From NCBI GenBank assembly GCA_905202125.1, contig CAJKQX010000001.1:1-64000 (forward strand): a stretch of DNA of 64,000 nt, in the 5' to 3' direction. Under the pieces are notes generated by a model. The model did no database searches and had not been told where the DNA came from. It saw nothing but the letters and a program-made list of their open reading frames with translations. Below, one piece after another: positions 9,312 through 17,231 of this stretch. The position numbers and the translations under genes are program-made. Origin of the DNA: an uncultured Prevotella sp. Its GTDB lineage: Bacteria > Bacteroidota > Bacteroidia > Bacteroidales > Bacteroidaceae. Numbering within the stretch: position 1 is the stretch's first letter; each line of letters begins with the position of its first letter.

Positions 9312-10423
9312 AATATTTGTTTTTGATTGTTTTTTTTGTATTCACTCGGTGTGGTATTGGTCATTTTACGAAAAAATTTTGCGAAATGAGCCTGCGAACT
9401 GAATCCCAGGCTATAAGCAATCTCCTGAATGGTCATGTCTGACGATGTGATCAACAATTCGGCCTCTTGCTTGATATAATCATCGATTATCATCTTGGGG
9501 GCCTTTCCTGCAATACGTTTTGTGACTTGTGCCAGATAACGACTGCTCACATTCAGTCGGTCGGCATAGAAACGCACATCGCTATTGGTCTGATAATGAG
9601 CAGCCACTTCACTTACAAACTCATTGTACAATTCTCCACTTCGTCCGACAAGATCGGTATGCGTGACCAACAATTGATTGATGTAATTATATGCCAATGT
9701 CACAGCGTCAGGGATGTCATGTTCGCAACTCAGGAAATAAGCAATCGCAGACGAGATATTACCACTCATTCCGTGTCGTTCCAGCATGAGACAGGCGATA
9801 TCCGGAGACGACAGGAATATGGGTTCGTCAACATTGCGCATCACGAGCACATCGGTAGACGCACCGGTCATCAGCACCCCACCCTGCAACAACACGGCAT
9901 CACAACCGTAATCGAGTATCTTGTTAGCCGCGCGCAACATATCCTGTCCTGATGTTATCCGTTCGCCGAGGAGATATTCCGCGTTTGATTTCTTTATCGT
10001 GACCATAGTGCACAAAGGTAGCAAACATTGCTTTATCCTATCCATCACATCCTCCGGCATGAGAATATCGTTGCGACTTGACATGATGACAGGGTCATAA
10101 ATCACCAACAACGGCGAGTATCTTCGCAAGGTGGAAGCTACAAGATCCAATGTATCACATCTGCGAATCATTCCCACTTTAACGACCCGTGGCTGCACAT
10201 CATTGACGATAGCCTCTATCTGACCGGAAACAATCTCGGGCGGAATGTCATAAAAATTCTGTATGCCGATAGTGTTTTGCACCGTTATCGATGTTATCGC
10301 AGACACAGCATAACCACCAAGCGATGAAATCATCTTGATATCGGCTTGTACTCCGGATCCACTTGTGCTGTCCGATCCCGTTACAGTAAGTATTGTCTTA
10401 TTATTGGGTTGTTGCACCATCAT
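9308..10423 (-). CDS. ThiD/PdxK-like pseudokinase fused to AraC-type DNA-binding domain; probable PLP-operon regulator
   Basis: Residues about 9-262 resemble the ribokinase-fold HMP-P/pyridoxine kinase family ([18 protein letters not shown] at 14-30, [16 protein letters not shown]). Residues about 270-371 are an AraC/XylS DNA-binding domain with two helix-turn-helix units (the second is [20 protein letters not shown]). The catalytic end of the kinase is altered: where ThiD has HGTGC followed by T, this protein has H217-G-M-S-G-N, so the anion-hole and Cys/Asp positions are lost. VTPN is VTIK, and KGGH is QGGV. The kinase domain has therefore probably become a ligand sensor for a B6 vitamer or pyrimidine. 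The four-base overlap with pdxS suggests it controls pdxST and its own synthesis. Weak residual kinase activity cannot be excluded. Confidence 0.85.
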   Translation of the reverse strand: MMVQQPNNKTILTVTGSDSTSGSGVQADIKMISSLGGYAVSAITSITVQNTIGIQNFYDIPPEIVSGQIEAIVNDVQPRVVKVGMIRRCDTLDLVASTLRRYSPLLVIYDPVIMSSRNDILMPEDVMDRIKQCLLPLCTMVTIKKSNAEYLLGERITSGQDMLRAANKILDYGCDAVLLQGGVLMTGASTDVLVMRNVDEPIFLSSPDIACLMLERHGMSGNISSAIAYFLSCEHDIPDAVTLAYNYINQLLVTHTDLVGRSGELYNEFVSEVAAHYQTNSDVRFYADRLNVSSRYLAQVTKRIAGKAPKMIIDDYIKQEAELLITSSDMTIQEIAYSLGFSSQAHFAKFFRKMTNTTPSEYKKNNQKQIL

Positions 10424-10525
10424 TCTGAATGTTGTAATGCAAAGGAAAGAAAAAAATCAGAAATCTAAAAATTTTGTTCCCATTTGGACAAATAATACTT
10501 GTATTTGTATAAAGGAATTAAAATT

Positions 10526-10567
10526 AATGGATAAAACAGATACATCGGGATGCCTGTTTTATCCATT
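10526..10567 (-). terminator. Terminator downstream of the amylase-AlaX gene
   Basis: A 14-bp stem (AATGGATAAAACAG with CTGTTTTATCCATT) is followed on the minus strand by a T-rich run (TAATTTTAATT). Confidence 0.75.
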
Positions 10568-10592
10568 ATTTATCGTAGAATGATTCGAATCG

Positions 10593-12731
10593 TTATTGTA
10601 CAACTTTGAATCGTATTCTGAACACGCGCTTTTGTTCGTCCCAATTAGTGCCCAAAAGTTCGAAACGACCTATCTGTAAAGTGGAACGCACATGTTTGCC
10701 GATACACGGACAGACATCATAATCACCGATACAGACAAGTCTCAAAGTCTCGGAAACATCAGCCGGCAGACGGTCGGCTTTGATACCTTCAGGCAACTCG
10801 TCACGTTTCACATATTCATAGGTGACGGGCAGGTCAGCCTCGATAAGTTCGTTCATGCGTTTCACAATCATCTTTTCCTCATTTCTCGAGGGTTTGTGAT
10901 CGAGTTTGTAACTTATCTTGCTCTTCTTGCGCTCGATATGAGCATTGTCGGAACGTTCGCATCCGAAAAGCCTCATCATTGTCTGATTGAGAAGATGTTC
11001 GGCAGTATGGGCCGGCGGGAATTCCTCTTTGTTATGATCATTCAAGACATAATCGGACTTCATATTGATATTAAATTTATAAATTTTCCCATCGTATGGA
11101 GATAATTTTATATTCAACCAATTATCCACACCGAAATTCATCTGCATCTTTTCACCCGTAAACAAGTCGACGGACTTGATGTTCTTGTGAGGAATATTGA
11201 GACAGTCGAAAGCATGATCGGGAATGTTGAGGCGTATATTTGCATCTTCTCCCGAGAAATTGGCGACCACAACCAACACCTCATCCTCACATTTGCGAAG
11301 AAAAGCGTATTGTCTTGACGAGATTTCCGGATTCACATACATCAAATCGAAGAATTCACCATCGGCAACCGCCTTTTCGGTAGAGGCAATCTTTAAAATA
11401 CGAGAGTAAATGTCATGAAGATGTTTCTCATCGTCAGTCAGTTGCTCGGGCATGACATATCCGTGGTACAACGACTGCACAGTCCAGTAATCGAATATTG
11501 TCGTTCGACCGTCACAACCACTGAATCCCTCTTTGTCCATGCCTCTCTCGCCGTATTCCTGTCCGGCGTAAATCATGAATGGATTTTGCATCATGAGCGA
11601 ATTGACCAATACGGCAGGCAAAGCCCTGAAGCCATCGCCGGCAAAGAAATCGCTTGCCACGCGCTGATCATCATGGTTTTCGAGGAAATACAGCATGTTG
11701 TCATGAATGTCGTCCACACTTTGCCATGCTTGGGTGATGGCCGACGTAGGACAATTTCCACATATCACGGAGCGCATCGTATCGTACATACCCACCTTGT
11801 CATACAGATAATCGAATCCGGCGGAAATATAGTTTCGATATTCCGCAGGATTGTAAACCTCAGCAATGAAGATGATGTCGGGATATTTCTGTTTTACAAT
11901 TCGTATTGCCCATGACCAGAAGGCTGCCGGTACCATTTCTGCCATGTCGCATCTGAATCCGTCGATTCCCTTTGATGCCCAAAACAGCAGTATATCAACC
12001 ATCTTCTTCCATGTGGAAGGTATCGGATCGAAATGATAAGAACGGCCGCCTGGATCGCAGTAATCGACACCGTAATTCAATTTCACCGTCTCATACCAGT
12101 CATTTATCCCGGGATTGTTGCCGAAGCAATCATTTCCTGTGGCTTTGGCCGGGAACTCAGTATAAGCACCCTTTTCGCACGACAAATCAAATTGGGGTTG
12201 GAAAGGTGCATTCACACAATAATAGAAATTATTATCGGGTGAGAATCCCTTATCCCTGTCATCATCCTGACCGAAATCCCTAACCTCTGATGGTTTGGCT
12301 ATGGAGTGATACTGACGGGCAACATGATTGGGGACGAAATCTATGATTGCTTTCAATCCGTTGGCATGTGTACGCTCTACAAGCGCAACAAACTCGTCCA
12401 TGCGATGCGGCACGTCTTCAGCCAAATCGGGATCCACATCATAATAATCGGTTATGGCGTAAGGAGAGCCGGCCTTACCTTTGACTATGGCCGGATGTTG
12501 TCGCGGAATGCCGTATGCCGTATAATCGGTCACTGATGCATGACGTATAATGCCGGTGTACCAAACATGTGTAATTCCAATATTCTTGATTTGATTCAGG
12601 ACATTGTCATCAAAGAATGTCATTTTTCCACATCCGTTTTCGGAAAGCGTACCGTTCTCTTTGCATTGAGTGATACTGTTTCCGAACAGACGTGTGAAAA
12701 TTTGATATATCAGTATTTTCCGTTTGTTCAT
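10593..12731 (-). CDS. GH13 alpha-amylase-family enzyme fused to an AlaX-type tRNA-editing domain
   Basis: The 712-residue protein has two parts. Residues 1-555 are a GH13 (beta/alpha)8 hydrolase with all four conserved regions: DFVPNH (131-136), GFRCDMAEM with nucleophile Asp262, EVYNP with acid/base Glu291, and ENHDDQR with Asp354. A C-terminal beta domain follows. Residues about 557-712 match the second additional domain of alanyl/threonyl-tRNA synthetases (AlaX family): HTAEH at 575-579 and CIGKH at 676-680 give the complete HxxxH...CxxxH zinc site. No signal peptide is present, so it is cytoplasmic; an intracellular glycogen/maltodextrin role is likely for the first half and hydrolysis of mischarged tRNA for the second. 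Met557 (11063) looks like an original AlaX start, so two genes may have fused. It starts right after the fabD stop codon. Confidence 0.8.
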   Translation of the reverse strand: MNKRKILIYQIFTRLFGNSITQCKENGTLSENGCGKMTFFDDNVLNQIKNIGITHVWYTGIIRHASVTDYTAYGIPRQHPAIVKGKAGSPYAITDYYDVDPDLAEDVPHRMDEFVALVERTHANGLKAIIDFVPNHVARQYHSIAKPSEVRDFGQDDDRDKGFSPDNNFYYCVNAPFQPQFDLSCEKGAYTEFPAKATGNDCFGNNPGINDWYETVKLNYGVDYCDPGGRSYHFDPIPSTWKKMVDILLFWASKGIDGFRCDMAEMVPAAFWSWAIRIVKQKYPDIIFIAEVYNPAEYRNYISAGFDYLYDKVGMYDTMRSVICGNCPTSAITQAWQSVDDIHDNMLYFLENHDDQRVASDFFAGDGFRALPAVLVNSLMMQNPFMIYAGQEYGERGMDKEGFSGCDGRTTIFDYWTVQSLYHGYVMPEQLTDDEKHLHDIYSRILKIASTEKAVADGEFFDLMYVNPEISSRQYAFLRKCEDEVLVVVANFSGEDANIRLNIPDHAFDCLNIPHKNIKSVDLFTGEKMQMNFGVDNWLNIKLSPYDGKIYKFNINMKSDYVLNDHNKEEFPPAHTAEHLLNQTMMRLFGCERSDNAHIERKKSKISYKLDHKPSRNEEKMIVKRMNELIEADLPVTYEYVKRDELPEGIKADRLPADVSETLRLVCIGDYDVCPCIGKHVRSTLQIGRFELLGTNWDEQKRVFRIRFKVVQ

Positions 12732-13619
12732 TTAGAGAATACCGTGAGCGCTTACATTCTTATCAATACGGCCAATCATACCTTGCAGTGTCTTGCCGGG
12801 ACCACACTCAGTGAAATCGTCTGCTCCGTCGGCAATCATATTCTGAACAGAAGATGTCCATCTCACGCTACTTGTGAGTTGGGCTATAAGATTCAGTTTT
12901 ATCTCTGCGGCATCAGTATGTGGTTTACCGTCCACATTCTGATAAACGGGACATTTAGGTGTCGAGAATGTAGTGTTCTCGATGGCTTTCTGCAATTCCT
13001 CTTTTGCCGGTTGCATCAACGGAGAATGGAAGGCTCCACCCACTTTCAAGGGGAGGGCGCGCTTGGCTCCGGCAGCCTTGAGTTTCTCACAGGCCTGTTC
13101 GATGGCCACTTTGCTTCCGCTAATGACAAGCTGACCGGGACAGTTGTAATTGGCAGGAATTACAATATTGTCGTCTGAGCTGCATTCCGAACAGATAGTT
13201 TCTATTGTCTCATCCGGCAGTCCTATTACGGCAGCCATTGTTCCCGGCACTGCCTCACAGGCTTTCTGCATGGCCATTGCACGTGCATAAACCAGTTTCA
13301 ATCCGTCTTCGAAGCTCAAAGCGCCTGCAACTACGAGTGCTGACAACTCACCGAGTGAATGTCCGGCAACCATGTCGGGTGTTACATCCTCATTGGTACA
13401 CAATGCGCTGATGACACTATGCAGGAATACGGCGGGCTGAGTCACTTTGGTCTGTTTGAGTTCCTCATCTGTGCCTTCAAACATTATATCAGTAATTCTG
13501 TAGCCTAAAATTTCGTTGGCTTTATCAAAAAGTTCTTTTGCCTTGACATTGTTGTCGTACAGGTCTTTACCCATACCTACAAATTGTGCTCCTTGTCCGG
13601 GAAATACAAATGCTTTCAT
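12732..13619 (-). CDS. fabD: Malonyl-CoA:ACP transacylase
   Basis: The 295-residue enzyme loads malonyl groups onto acyl carrier protein for fatty-acid synthesis. It shows the N-terminal FPGQGAQFVGMG motif, the nucleophile Ser88 in VAGHSLGE, and GGAFHSPLM with the catalytic His near residue 198. Length is as expected. The following gene on the same strand begins at the next base. A -7 promoter element lies about 40 nt upstream. Confidence 0.97.
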   Translation of the reverse strand: MKAFVFPGQGAQFVGMGKDLYDNNVKAKELFDKANEILGYRITDIMFEGTDEELKQTKVTQPAVFLHSVISALCTNEDVTPDMVAGHSLGELSALVVAGALSFEDGLKLVYARAMAMQKACEAVPGTMAAVIGLPDETIETICSECSSDDNIVIPANYNCPGQLVISGSKVAIEQACEKLKAAGAKRALPLKVGGAFHSPLMQPAKEELQKAIENTTFSTPKCPVYQNVDGKPHTDAAEIKLNLIAQLTSSVRWTSSVQNMIADGADDFTECGPGKTLQGMIGRIDKNVSAHGIL

Positions 13620-13658
13620 ATTTATGATCTTAATGGTTGATTAATTCGTTTTGCGCGA

Positions 13659-13666
13659 CAAAGTTA
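13659..13666 (-). promoter_or_regulatory. -7 promoter element (TAACTTTG) for fabD
   Basis: On the minus strand TAACTTTG matches TAnnTTTG, about 40 nt before the fabD start. The -33 position carries TTA rather than TTG at 19-nt spacing. Confidence 0.6.
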
Positions 13667-13909
13667 CTACTTTTTTTGCAAACCATAAATACTTTATTGA
13701 GCTAAAAGACAAATACTTAATGTTTTAGAATTGCAAATCCGTTTAATGAGTGTCATGTCATTGTTGAATATACCTACTGAATGAATATTAAAACTCAGTG
13801 TTCCTGAATTTGGAGTGATGTACCAATAATTAAACCAGCCACATTCGTTGAGATAATTAAGAATACGCAACTATCTCAGGGGCTAAATGTTAAAATTTTG
13901 TCTCAATTT

Positions 13910-14140
13910 TGCGATATTTTCAACCGAGGAACTTGGTCGTCCGAAATACGCCAAAATTATATACTTTGAGTAAATATTTGTATATCAGTACGATACGTGG
14001 TTTATATATTTCCAAAGGTATCAAAAAACATTGAAAATCCACGAAAATGTCACAAAAAAGTGCCCAACTTGGGTCCTGAAATGGGCCCTTTCGCCTCCCG
14101 AAAGGGTTCCTTTTGCACTCTAAAAGGGCCCCTTTCGCAA
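13910..14140 (+). repeat. AAAGGG-family repeat, copy 1
   Basis: The core (14059-14140) reads GTGCCCAACTTGG followed by three tandem palindromic modules of about 25 bp: AAATGGGCCCTTTCGC, GAAAGGGTTCCTTTTGC and AAAAGGGCCCCTTTCGC. About 150 nt upstream lies TGCGATATTTTCAACCGAG, which is repeated with one change in copy 3 (58218), so the unit is about 230 nt long. No coding potential is evident. Confidence 0.75.
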
Positions 14141-14295
14141 GTCAAGTGTATAAAAATGGGAAAATCGGACGATTTTTCACGTTTCGGCGGATGATTTATG
14201 CCGTTTTTGGGTTCCGTGTCTTTCTAAAACGAAAGAAAATCCTGCAAAAACGAAATGTTAAAAATTTGCATTTGCCATCGCGTCAGTTAGGTGTC

Positions 14296-14303
14296 TAAAA
14301 AAT
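14296..14303. repeat. 8-bp direct repeat, left target-site duplication
   Basis: TAAAAAAT lies directly before the palindromic element and recurs directly after it at 14582-14589, as expected for a target-site duplication made by a transposition event. Confidence 0.75.
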
Positions 14304-14581
14304 GGATCATCAGACATTTGGAGTGATATACAGAAGGTTAAAGGATATCAATTAGTCGATGTAGGGCCGCAAACTTTTGCGGCCGCAAGAATCCCCATAC
14401 CATATCATCCGTTAAAACAGTTTTTTACGCGTCAGAAAAAACACATAATACCCTGTCAGGAAAATGAATTTGTGGCAATCGCCCTTGCGGCCGCAAAAGT
14501 TTGCGGCCCTACACCGACTTGTAGATATCTATCATGTTTATCAATGGTTTTCGTTTCGTCACTCCAGATTTCGGATGATCC
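14304..14581. mobile_element. MITE-like palindromic element with 8-bp target duplication
   Basis: The 278-bp element is a near-complete inverted repeat. Ends: GGATCATCAGACATTTGGAGTGA (14304-14326) against the inverse of 14559-14581. The inner arms match perfectly for about 28 bp (GTAGGGCCGCAAACTTTTGC... at 14361-14389 against 14484-14512). The loop is about 94 nt. Each inner arm is itself a hairpin (GGCCGCAAA/TTTGCGGCC). The element is flanked by TAAAAAAT on both sides. It has no open reading frame of note, so it would need a transposase in trans. An 8-bp AT-rich duplication and ends starting GG would suit ISL3- or IS1595-type transposases, but this is only a guess. Confidence 0.75.
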
Positions 14582-14589
14582 TAAAAAAT
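14582..14589. repeat. 8-bp direct repeat, right target-site duplication
   Basis: TAAAAAAT, identical to 14296-14303, directly follows the right end (GGATGATCC) of the palindromic element. Confidence 0.75.
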
Positions 14590-14619
14590 AAGATTCATCA
14601 AGCCAGAATCGGGATTAAC

Positions 14620-14670
14620 AAAAAAGCAAAGGTTTCTGAGACTCTCGTTGAAAGAGAATAGAAGAAACCT
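14620..14670 (-). terminator. Terminator of the phosphoglucomutase gene
   Basis: On the minus strand AGGTTTCT and AGAAACCT pair around an inner TCTC/GAGA hairpin and are followed by TTTGCTTTTTTG. Confidence 0.65.
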
Positions 14671-14760
14671 CTGCCTTGTTGGAAGATATTCTCATCAGTG
14701 TGTAGAAAAAACGACTAATGAGATATCAAATAAATTCAGTGTGAAAAATATCACAAGGTA

Positions 14761-16512
14761 TCAGTCGTCGAGTCCGAGACTGGCCTTGATTGCGGCAACC
14801 TTGTCGCTGCTCTCCTTGTCACATCTCTCGTAACAACCCGAGCACTTCATGCAGCCTCTGATTTCGAGATAGAACTTAATCTTTGGTTCTGTACCCGAAG
14901 GACGTACGCTAATCTTCGTGTCGTCATCGCAGAACCACTGAAGCACATTGCTTGTAGCAGGCATATCGATATCGGATACATTGCCCTGAGCATCGGTCTG
15001 TTTGAGTGAGAGGAAATCTTTGACAAGAACAACCTTGCTGCCACCCAGTTCGGTAGGCGGATTGTTGCGGAAACGCTCCATCATTGCCTTTATCTCATCG
15101 GCACCGCTCTTGCCGGGGCGTACCACATTGATTGTCGTTTCTTTGGAGAAACCGTATTCCAGATAAATATCCATGAGCAGGTCGTAGAGAGTCTTGCCCT
15201 GATCTTTGGCGTAAGCGCAGATTTCGGCAAGCAACGAACATGCAGAAACGGCATCCTTATCACGTACGAAATCTTCGGCCAGGAAACCATAGCTCTCCTC
15301 TCCTCCACCGATATACTGCTGTTTGCCTTCGGACAATGCTATTTCGCGAGCAATCCATTTGAATCCGGTGTAGCAATCGCGCATCTCAATGTTTTGTTTG
15401 TCGGCGATACGTTTGATGGTCTCTGTCGTAACGATGGTCTTGACGATGAAATCAGTAGATTTCATCTTGCCTGTCTTGATACGGTTTGTGATAATGTAAT
15501 ACAAGAAGATAAGGCAAGTCTGGTTACCATTGATAAGTATCCATTCGCCCTTATCATTCTTACAAGCCATACCCACACGGTCGGCATCGGGATCACTTGC
15601 CATCACGATATCTGCATCGATAGCTTTGGCATCACGCAAAGCCAGTGTGAGAGCTTCTCCATTCTCGGGATTGGGACTCTTGACCGTCGGAAAATCGCCA
15701 CTCTTCTCCATCTGCTCTGCCACACAGTGTACATTTTCGAATCCCCACTGCTTAAGGCTGCGTGGGATAAGTGTCATACCGGTACCATGCAAAGGTGTGT
15801 AAACGATTTTGAGGTCCTTTTGTCTTTTTATCACTTCGGGATCTATTGAAACCGTCTGAACCTGATCGAGATAAGCCTTATCCACTTCCTCGCCGATAAT
15901 CTCAATGAGATCTTTGTTTCCGGCGAACTTGACATCGTCTACTTTTACTTTGGCCACCTCGTCGATGATGCCCTTGTCATGAGGAGCAAGCACCTGTGCA
16001 CCATCCTCCCAATATGCTTTATATCCGTTGTATTCGCGCGGATTGTGAGATGCGGTGATATTAACGCCGGCCTGACAGCTTAAATGACGTATTGCGAACG
16101 AGCATTCGGGTGTAGGACGCATATCATCGAACAGATATGCTTTAATGCCATTGGCCGAGAAAATATCGGCAACGGTCTCTGCAAACAGTCGGCTGTTGTT
16201 GCGGCAGTCATGGCAAACGGCAACAGAGATGTTGTCGCGTCCTGCAAAATTCTTTTTCAGATAGTTGGCAAAACCCTGTGTCGCCATACCTACGGTATAG
16301 ATATTCATACGGTTGGTTCCTGCGCCCATGATACCGCGCAGACCACCTGTACCGAATTCAAGGTCTTGATAGAAACATTCTATTAGGTCAGTTTTGTCTT
16401 CATTGTCCATCATCGACTGAATCTGATTGCGTGTTTCTTCATCAAATGACGGAGACAACCATTGTTGGGCCTTAGCCTCACACATGGCGATTAGTTCTTT
16501 GTTATTTTCCAT
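14761..16512 (-). CDS. Phosphoglucomutase/phosphomannomutase
   Basis: The 583-residue alpha-D-phosphohexomutase interconverts glucose 1- and 6-phosphate (or the mannose phosphates). Four active-site loops are visible: TASHNPREYNGYKAYW with the phosphoserine, DPDADRVG for the metal, GGEESYG for the sugar, and RPSGTEPKIKFY for phosphate. ATG at 16512 (MENNKEL) is used; an in-frame TTG nine bases upstream is less likely. The C-terminal tail after the phosphate loop contains C-M-K-C-S-G-C-Y-E-R-C, a CxxCxxCxxxC arrangement that I do not know from this family. The gene has its own promoter and terminator, so it is probably monocistronic. Confidence 0.93.
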   Translation of the reverse strand: MENNKELIAMCEAKAQQWLSPSFDEETRNQIQSMMDNEDKTDLIECFYQDLEFGTGGLRGIMGAGTNRMNIYTVGMATQGFANYLKKNFAGRDNISVAVCHDCRNNSRLFAETVADIFSANGIKAYLFDDMRPTPECSFAIRHLSCQAGVNITASHNPREYNGYKAYWEDGAQVLAPHDKGIIDEVAKVKVDDVKFAGNKDLIEIIGEEVDKAYLDQVQTVSIDPEVIKRQKDLKIVYTPLHGTGMTLIPRSLKQWGFENVHCVAEQMEKSGDFPTVKSPNPENGEALTLALRDAKAIDADIVMASDPDADRVGMACKNDKGEWILINGNQTCLIFLYYIITNRIKTGKMKSTDFIVKTIVTTETIKRIADKQNIEMRDCYTGFKWIAREIALSEGKQQYIGGGEESYGFLAEDFVRDKDAVSACSLLAEICAYAKDQGKTLYDLLMDIYLEYGFSKETTINVVRPGKSGADEIKAMMERFRNNPPTELGGSKVVLVKDFLSLKQTDAQGNVSDIDMPATSNVLQWFCDDDTKISVRPSGTEPKIKFYLEIRGCMKCSGCYERCDKESSDKVAAIKASLGLDD

Positions 16513-16550
16513 ATTTCTCAAGTTTAAATCATATTCAAGATTAATGATTA

Positions 16551-16580
16551 CAAAGATACAAAAAACTATTTTATATGCAA
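16551..16580 (-). promoter_or_regulatory. Promoter of the phosphoglucomutase gene
   Basis: On the minus strand TTG (16580-16578), 19 nt, TATCTTTG (16558-16551) matches the Bacteroides vegetative consensus fully, about 40 nt upstream of the ATG. Confidence 0.8.
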
Positions 16581-16694
16581 ATGTATTTATTTATAATAAT
16601 CAAATAGATGGTATTTAAATTCCATTGAAATTCTTTTTTAACCTCAATAGACAATCAGGGCGACTTCGTACGAAACCTAATGATTTGAGTTGAA

Positions 16695-16961
16695 TCAGTA
16701 TCCGAAGGCCGCTATGAGTCTCTTGGCTTCTTTTGCGGAAATCACGGAAACAGTGCCATGACGGGCTTCGGCCGGGAATAGGGCATCATCCACTATATTC
16801 CCAATAGAATTGATTTCGACACGATTGGCATAGCGCTGACGGAAATACGTGAGCATATAAACACTCTTTGATTTACTTTTCTTCATCTTTATGCCATCGT
16901 TAGCTTGGGCATAGCTCATAGAACAACACAAAAGTGTAATCAAAAGCCAAAATACTCTCAT
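16695..16961 (-). CDS. Small exported protein of unknown function
   Basis: The 88-residue protein has a clear signal peptide (MRVFWLLITLLCCSMSYAQA, cut after about residue 19-20). The mature part is about 68 residues, basic at first (KMKKSKSKS), then YFRQRYANRVEINSIGNIV and a C-terminal AKEAKRLIAAFGY. I do not recognise the family. It stands alone between the phosphoglucomutase gene and repeat copy B. The signal peptide and normal start context make it a likely real gene. Confidence 0.6.
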   Translation of the reverse strand: MRVFWLLITLLCCSMSYAQANDGIKMKKSKSKSVYMLTYFRQRYANRVEINSIGNIVDDALFPAEARHGTVSVISAKEAKRLIAAFGY

Positions 16962-16977
16962 ATAAAACTAAACATTT

Positions 16978-17175
16978 AACCCAAATCGTCATTAGATTTC
17001 TAATTCGTTTCGTCTTTATATCCGTTGTATTGCAACCGTCTTGTCGAAGGCATAGCGGGCTATGTCAAGACAAAACGGGCAGCAAGACGGCGGATAGAAA
17101 GGCGAAAAGGATGAAAAGACAATATTAATCATCTGATTTAAACATATTGGCGGTCTAATGACGATTTGGGTTTAA
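16978..17175 (-). mobile_element. AACCC-family repeat, copy B (full length)
   Basis: The element is about 198 bp and is bounded by inverted ends: AACCCAAATCGTCATTAGA at the left and its inverse TCTAATGACGATTTGGGTTT at the right. The interior carries a CATAGCGGGCTATG palindrome, with GTCTTGTCGAAGG on one side and AAGACGG further along. It has no reading frame conserved among copies and no transposase. Orientation is opposite to copies A, D, E and F. Confidence 0.8.
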
Positions 17176-17231
17176 TAATTGAACATTAAACAAACGAAAC
17201 ATCCGAAACGTCAAACACACATTATTATATA

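Larger units (their letters stand above)
13620..14760. other. Gene-free 1.1 kb region with repeat elements
   Basis: No credible coding sequence. It holds the fabD promoter (13659), an AAAGGG-family repeat (13910-14140), the palindromic element with its target duplication (14296-14589) and the terminator of the phosphoglucomutase gene (14620-14670). A TTTGGAGTGAT motif occurs at about 13812 and again at the left end of the palindromic element. I see nothing else in it. Confidence 0.8.
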
